Shown piece after piece: positions 14,712-17,853 of a stretch of DNA of 17,853 bases. The position numbers and the translations under genes were made by a program. Position 1 is the first letter of the stretch. Each line of letters opens with the position of its first letter. A model generated the notes under the pieces. It saw nothing but the letters and a program-made list of their open reading frames with translations, was not told the origin of the DNA and made no database searches. The DNA is from Burkholderiales bacterium UBA4615 (GTDB taxonomy: Bacteria; Pseudomonadota; Gammaproteobacteria; Burkholderiales; Burkholderiaceae_E): assembly GCA_002386465.1 (NCBI GenBank), contig DGIT01000046.1, positions 19,025 through 36,877 on the forward strand. Direction: 5' to 3'.

Positions 14712-15340
14712 ACAGCGAGGCTAAGTCGATGAGTGCGATCCCTCGTGAACAGATCACAGGCGTGGTGCTGGCCGGTGGCCTGAGCCGGCGCATGGATGCC
14801 CAGGGCGCGGGCACAGACAAGGGTTTGCTGGTGCTGGGTCACCAGCCGATGGTGCGCCAGGTGATCGATCGCCTCGCACCGCAAGTGGGCCACTTACTCC
14901 TCAACGCCAATCGCAACCTGCCTGACTGGAAGGCTTTCGGCCTGCCGGTCGTTGCCGATCGCATCGAAGGGTTTGCCGGACCGCTCGCGGGTTTGCACGC
15001 CGCCATGTCTCGCAGCACCACACCCTGGATCGTTACTGTGCCCTGCGATTCGCCCTTTTTGCCGACCGACCTGGTGCAGCGGCTCGCCGATGCTGTGATC
15101 TCGCACAACGCGCAGGTGGCGATAGCCCGCACGGGCCAACAGACCCACCCGGTGTTTGCGCTGGTGCGCACCACTCTGCTGACAGACCTCGAAGCCTTTC
15201 TTGCCAGTGGCCGACGACGCATCGATGCCTGGACCGGTCAATTGCGCACAGTCGAAGTCCCGTTCGCCGATGAAGACGCCTTCGTGAACATCAACACGCC
15301 GCAGGATCTGCAACAGCACGCCTCCCGCCCTTCACCATGA
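14708..15340 (+). CDS. mobA: Molybdenum cofactor guanylyltransferase MobA
   Basis: A 210-residue MobA, which attaches GMP to molybdopterin to make the MGD cofactor used by formate dehydrogenases, nitrate reductases and relatives. Nucleotide-binding motifs are LAGGLSRRM (21-29), TDKG (36-39), GPLAGLHAAM (91-100) and PCDSPFLP (112-119) with metal-binding Asp114. VNINTPQDL near the C-terminus is also typical. The ATG at 14708 overlaps the fdhD stop (ATGA). A second ATG at 14729 has a GAGG exactly eight bases upstream, while 14708 has no ribosome site, so the true start may be seven codons later. Its stop overlaps moeA by four bases. Confidence 0.95.
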   Translation: MNSEAKSMSAIPREQITGVVLAGGLSRRMDAQGAGTDKGLLVLGHQPMVRQVIDRLAPQVGHLLLNANRNLPDWKAFGLPVVADRIEGFAGPLAGLHAAMSRSTTPWIVTVPCDSPFLPTDLVQRLADAVISHNAQVAIARTGQQTHPVFALVRTTLLTDLEAFLASGRRRIDAWTGQLRTVEVPFADEDAFVNINTPQDLQQHASRPSP

Positions 15341-16608
15341 CTGCCTCCTCATCCCTGAGCGCATTACTGACTGCCCTGCCCGATGGCCTTGGCAAGGCAC
15401 TTCCGGTGGCCACTGCATGTGCTGTCATCGAGCAATGCATATATCCGATCGCCGAGACCGAAGGGGTGGCCTTGCGCCAGGCTCTGGGGCGTGTTCTGGC
15501 CCGCGACATCATCTCGCCGATCGATGTACCACCGCACGACAACTCGGCGATGGACGGCTGGGCTGTACGAGCCTCGGATCTGAACGCCACCGCACAGACC
15601 CGACTGATGCCGGTCGGCACTGCACTAGCCGGTCAGGCTTACGCAGGCTCAGTGCAGCCCGGGCAGACCGTGCGCATCATGACCGGCGCTGTGATGCCTG
15701 ATGGTTGCGACACGGTGGTCATTCAGGAAGTGGCCCGCCAGGACGGCGCATCCATCCTGATCCCTCCTGGTCAATCCGCCGGGCAGAACCGGCGTCTGCG
15801 TGGCGAAGACCTCACCGCCGGCCTGCCTGCGCTGGTCGCTGGCCGCTCCCTCGGCCCGGCTGACCTCGGGCTGCTCGCCTCGATCGGCGTGGCAGAGGTG
15901 CCCGTGCAGCGCAGGCTGCGCGTCGCGTTTTTCTCCACCGGCAGTGAATTGCGTTCGCTGGGCCAGCCACTCGACCCGGGCTGCATCTACGACAGCAATC
16001 GCTACACCCTGCACGGACTGCTCAGCCGTCTCGGCGTCGAGTTGATCGACATGGGGGTGGTGACCGACTCGCCCGAAGCACTGGAGGCGGCCATGCGCAC
16101 CGCCAGCGAACAGGCCGATGCGGTGATCTCGTCAGGCGGCGTGTCAGTAGGCGAAGCCGACTACACACGCGCGGTCATGAACCGACTGGGCGAAGTGGCC
16201 TTCTGGACCATCGCGATGCGTCCGGGTCGCCCAATGGCCTTCGGGCGCATCGCAAACGCCTGGTATTTCGGCCTGCCCGGCAATCCGGTGGCGGTCATGA
16301 TCACGTTTTTATTTTTCGTGCGCGATGCGCTCATCAGGCTGTCGGGCGCAAGCCCCAGGCCAGTCTTGCCATTGCGTGTCCGAAGCCTTGCGCCCCTGCG
16401 CAAACGTCCGGGGCGCACCGAGTATCAGCGGGCCACCGTCGAGGTCGGCCCGGACGGCCTGCTGCAGGCCCACATCACGGGCAACCAGGGCTCAGGGGTA
16501 TTGCGTTCGATGAGTCAGGCCAATGCCCTGATCGTGCTGCACCATGATCAGGGCGATGTGGCCGCCGGCGACTGGGTCGATGCGATCGGCTTTGAAGGGC
16601 TGATCTGA
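15337..16608 (+). CDS. moeA: Molybdopterin molybdenumtransferase MoeA
   Basis: A 423-residue MoeA, which inserts molybdate into adenylylated molybdopterin. Signatures are PPHDNSAMDGWAV (65-77), VRIMTGAVMPDGCDTVV (112-128), FFSTGSEL, ISSGGVSVGEADY (264-276), AMRPGRPMAFG and GLPGNPVAV (312-320). The final beta-rich domain is complete through EYQRATVEV and GSGVLRSMSQANALIVL. The ATG lies in the mobA stop region (ATGA overlap), completing a tightly coupled moaA-fdhD-mobA-moeA run. It ends 24 bases from the convergent cytochrome gene. MogA, its usual partner for adenylylation, is not in the window. Confidence 0.96.
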   Translation: MTASSSLSALLTALPDGLGKALPVATACAVIEQCIYPIAETEGVALRQALGRVLARDIISPIDVPPHDNSAMDGWAVRASDLNATAQTRLMPVGTALAGQAYAGSVQPGQTVRIMTGAVMPDGCDTVVIQEVARQDGASILIPPGQSAGQNRRLRGEDLTAGLPALVAGRSLGPADLGLLASIGVAEVPVQRRLRVAFFSTGSELRSLGQPLDPGCIYDSNRYTLHGLLSRLGVELIDMGVVTDSPEALEAAMRTASEQADAVISSGGVSVGEADYTRAVMNRLGEVAFWTIAMRPGRPMAFGRIANAWYFGLPGNPVAVMITFLFFVRDALIRLSGASPRPVLPLRVRSLAPLRKRPGRTEYQRATVEVGPDGLLQAHITGNQGSGVLRSMSQANALIVLHHDQGDVAAGDWVDAIGFEGLI

Positions 16609-16619
16609 ACCGCGTTGAT

Positions 16620-16636
16620 CTGACCTGAACGGTCAG
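16620..16636. terminator. Small hairpin between convergent moeA and cytochrome genes
   Basis: CTGACC (16620-16625) pairs with GGTCAG (16631-16636) around TGAAC. It overlaps the cytochrome stop codon and lies twelve bases after the moeA stop. It is short and lacks a U-run, so a terminator role is only suggested by its position. Confidence 0.3.
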
Positions 16637-16977
16637 CGCCTGGAAGAGAGCGAACCCGGCAAGGCCGCGTAGTACGCAGCGAGATTTTCGATGTCAGCCT
16701 TCGACAGAGCCTGGACCTGACCGGCCATGATCGCGTTCTTGCGGGCTCCGGTCTTGTAATCCGAGAGTGCGCGAATCAGGAAATCGGAATACTGCCCTGC
16801 CAGCTTCGGATACGACGGGTCGACCGGCGTATTGCCGTCTTTGCCGTGGCAGGCTGCGCAGACCGCGTCGGCCTTGGCTTGTCCGGCCGCACGATCCGCT
16901 GCGCAAACAGCAGGGGAAACGCTCAGCAGCGCGAGTAACGCGGCCGAGGCTGAGAGCGCACGCGCAGTACGGGTCAT
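16633..16977 (-). CDS. Class I c-type cytochrome, single heme, secreted
   Basis: A 114-residue protein with a Sec signal peptide (basic MTRTAR, hydrophobic ALSASAALLALLSV, likely cleavage after PAVCA) and one heme site, CAACH (Cys40, Cys43, His44). The sixth ligand is probably Met84 in NAIMAGQ. The mature part, about 88 residues, has the class I fold pattern with LAGQYSDFLIRAL and the C-terminal IENLAAYYAAL helix, as in cytochromes that shuttle electrons in the periplasm. In-frame ATGs at 17001 and 16998 would lengthen the N-terminus by eight or seven residues. None of the starts has a clear Shine-Dalgarno, and 16977 gives the most usual signal peptide. It follows the second cytochrome gene and may be co-transcribed. 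Confidence 0.87.
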   Translation of the reverse strand: MTRTARALSASAALLALLSVSPAVCAADRAAGQAKADAVCAACHGKDGNTPVDPSYPKLAGQYSDFLIRALSDYKTGARKNAIMAGQVQALSKADIENLAAYYAALPGSLSSRR

Positions 16978-17047
16978 CGAGTGTTGAAGTGTCGACATCA
17001 TGAAAGTATGAGCTTGAATTCGGTGCGGACGCAGGACGCGCAATCGA

Positions 17048-17398
17048 TCACTTGCTGCCGTACAGGGCAGCCAGATCGGCGATGTCCTGATCGGTCAGAC
17101 TACCGGCAATGGCGCGCATGGTGGGGTGGCTGCGGTCGCCCTTGCGGTAGGCCTGCAGCGACGCTTCGATGTACTTGCCCGACTGGCCCGTGATCATCGG
17201 CACGCGATAGACCGAAGGAAACGAGGCCTTGTATCCGGGGATCTCGTGACATCCGACGCACATCGACGCCTTGCCGCGACCGGCCTCTGCATTGCCCTGT
17301 GCGGCTGCGCCCTGTGCATGGACGGAAGACGCTGCCAGCGCTGCGGTCAGCACCATCGCCGATGCAATCGATCTTCCGAAAGCTGTGTGGGTTCTCAT
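17048..17398 (-). CDS. Class I c-type cytochrome, single heme, secreted
   Basis: A 116-residue protein with a Sec signal peptide (MRTHTAFGRS then IASAMVLTAALAASS, likely cut after VHA at 28) and one heme site, CVGCH (Cys47, Cys50, His51). Met94 in HPTMRAIAG is the probable sixth heme ligand. The C-terminal LTDQDIADLAALYGSK matches the closing helix of small class I cytochromes. It is the upstream member of a tandem pair with the gene at 16633-16977 (46-70 base gap depending on the start). The two are related but not near-identical: this one has an insertion with IPGYKASFPSVYRVP after the heme motif. It is divergent from the MoxR gene. Electron partners are unknown. Confidence 0.9.
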   Translation of the reverse strand: MRTHTAFGRSIASAMVLTAALAASSVHAQGAAAQGNAEAGRGKASMCVGCHEIPGYKASFPSVYRVPMITGQSGKYIEASLQAYRKGDRSHPTMRAIAGSLTDQDIADLAALYGSK

Positions 17399-17489
17399 AA
17401 TTATCGTATGGGTGTGCGTCGAGGAAATGAAACGGACGCCAATGCTGCGCTGCGTCGGGGCGGATTCTACCCGAGCGGGCGCTTTTCCG

Positions 17490-17495
17490 TATACT
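17490..17495 (+). promoter_or_regulatory. Candidate -10 box upstream of the MoxR ATPase gene
   Basis: TATACT lies 84 bases before the ATG at 17580, in the 181-base divergent region between the cytochrome pair and the ATPase gene. It matches the -10 consensus at five of six positions. Only a poor -35 (TTCTAC, 19-base spacing) is visible. Confidence 0.35.
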
Positions 17496-17579
17496 CGGCC
17501 AGGCAGATGACGCAGTGCCCACCCGCTGTCGGGCCCATGCGTGAAGTCCGGATCCACTCCCCAACAGGCGAACCCATTC

Positions 17580-17853
17580 ATGCGTTTCGAAGGCACCTCC
17601 TCATACGTCGCGACCGACGACCTCAAGCTCGCGGTGAACGCGGCCATCACGCTGCAGCGTCCGCTGCTGATCAAGGGCGAGCCTGGTACGGGCAAAACCA
17701 TGCTGGCCGAAGAAGTGGCCGCCGGCCTGGGCATGCCGCTGCTGCAGTGGCATATCAAGTCCACCACCAAGGCCCAGCAGGGTCTGTACGAATACGACGC
17801 GGTGTCGCGTCTGCGCGATTCCCAGCTGGGCGAAGAGCGCGTCAAGGACATCA
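17580..17853 (+). CDS. MoxR-family AAA+ ATPase (N-terminal 91 residues)
   Basis: The first 91 codons of a MoxR-type AAA+ ATPase, cut by the right edge. The Walker A motif GEPGTGKT (33-40) follows RPLLIKG. The segment WHIKSTTKAQQGLYEYDAVSRLRDSQLG (57-84) is highly characteristic of the betaproteobacterial MoxR branch usually paired with a VWA-domain (CoxE-like) protein. MoxR ATPases act as chaperones that insert cofactors or activate enzymes, usually together with such a VWA partner. The start is the first ATG of the conserved MRFEGTSSYVATDDL N-terminus, and the ribosome site is weak. The partner gene, if present, would lie beyond the window. Confidence 0.92.
   Translation, partial: MRFEGTSSYVATDDLKLAVNAAITLQRPLLIKGEPGTGKTMLAEEVAAGLGMPLLQWHIKSTTKAQQGLYEYDAVSRLRDSQLGEERVKDI

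Noticed and set aside
1..17853. Selenoprotein genes (in-frame TGA) or a CRISPR, phage or insertion-sequence signature
   Set aside because: All identified genes end at ordinary stops without homology continuing past TGA. No regularly spaced repeats, transposase or integrase was seen, despite the tRNA gene being a possible integration site.

Overview
The window reads as a chromosome segment from a GC-rich betaproteobacterium. The order rluC/HAD/sppA next to rne, followed by maf, yceD, rpmF, plsX, fabH and fabD, and the protein sequences themselves, fit Burkholderiales, perhaps Alcaligenaceae-like. That placement is from memory of the families, not from a search. No phage, transposase, insertion sequence, rRNA or CRISPR array was seen.

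Left part (1-7309) is a housekeeping block. On the minus strand, reading right to left, yceD, rpmF, plsX, fabH and fabD (cut by the window edge) link ribosome assembly to phospholipid and fatty-acid initiation. Divergent from it, maf (m7GTP pyrophosphatase type) and an RsmI-like methyltransferase run on the plus strand. The methyltransferase appears to need a CTG start. They converge on sppA, which follows a HAD phosphatase and rluC on the minus strand. A long structured hairpin sits at the convergent gene ends.

The middle is a 450-base leader/promoter region (7310-7759) with two strong hairpins and a C-rich tract, followed by rne. This encodes a 1059-residue RNase E with an intact catalytic half, a putative membrane helix, arginine-rich RNA-binding blocks and a long Ala/Pro-rich scaffold.

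Right part (10978-16608) is the most accessory-looking section. It holds selA (selenocysteine synthase), selC (tRNA-Sec, UGA-reading, complete with CCA), moaA, fdhD, mobA and moeA, all on the plus strand and tightly packed from moaA onward. Together these supply selenocysteine and sulfurated bis-MGD molybdenum cofactor, the two ingredients of a selenium-dependent formate dehydrogenase. The enzyme itself, and selB, are not in the window.

The end (16633-17853) holds two small secreted single-heme c-type cytochromes on the minus strand, divergent from the 5' part of a MoxR-family AAA+ ATPase gene.

Nothing here is clearly a new system. The items most worth checking are the selB-less selA-selC/fdhD cassette, the FdhD with one cysteine at its sulfur-transfer site, the CTG-initiated methyltransferase, an 80-base AT-rich patch inside rluC, and the structured rne leader.
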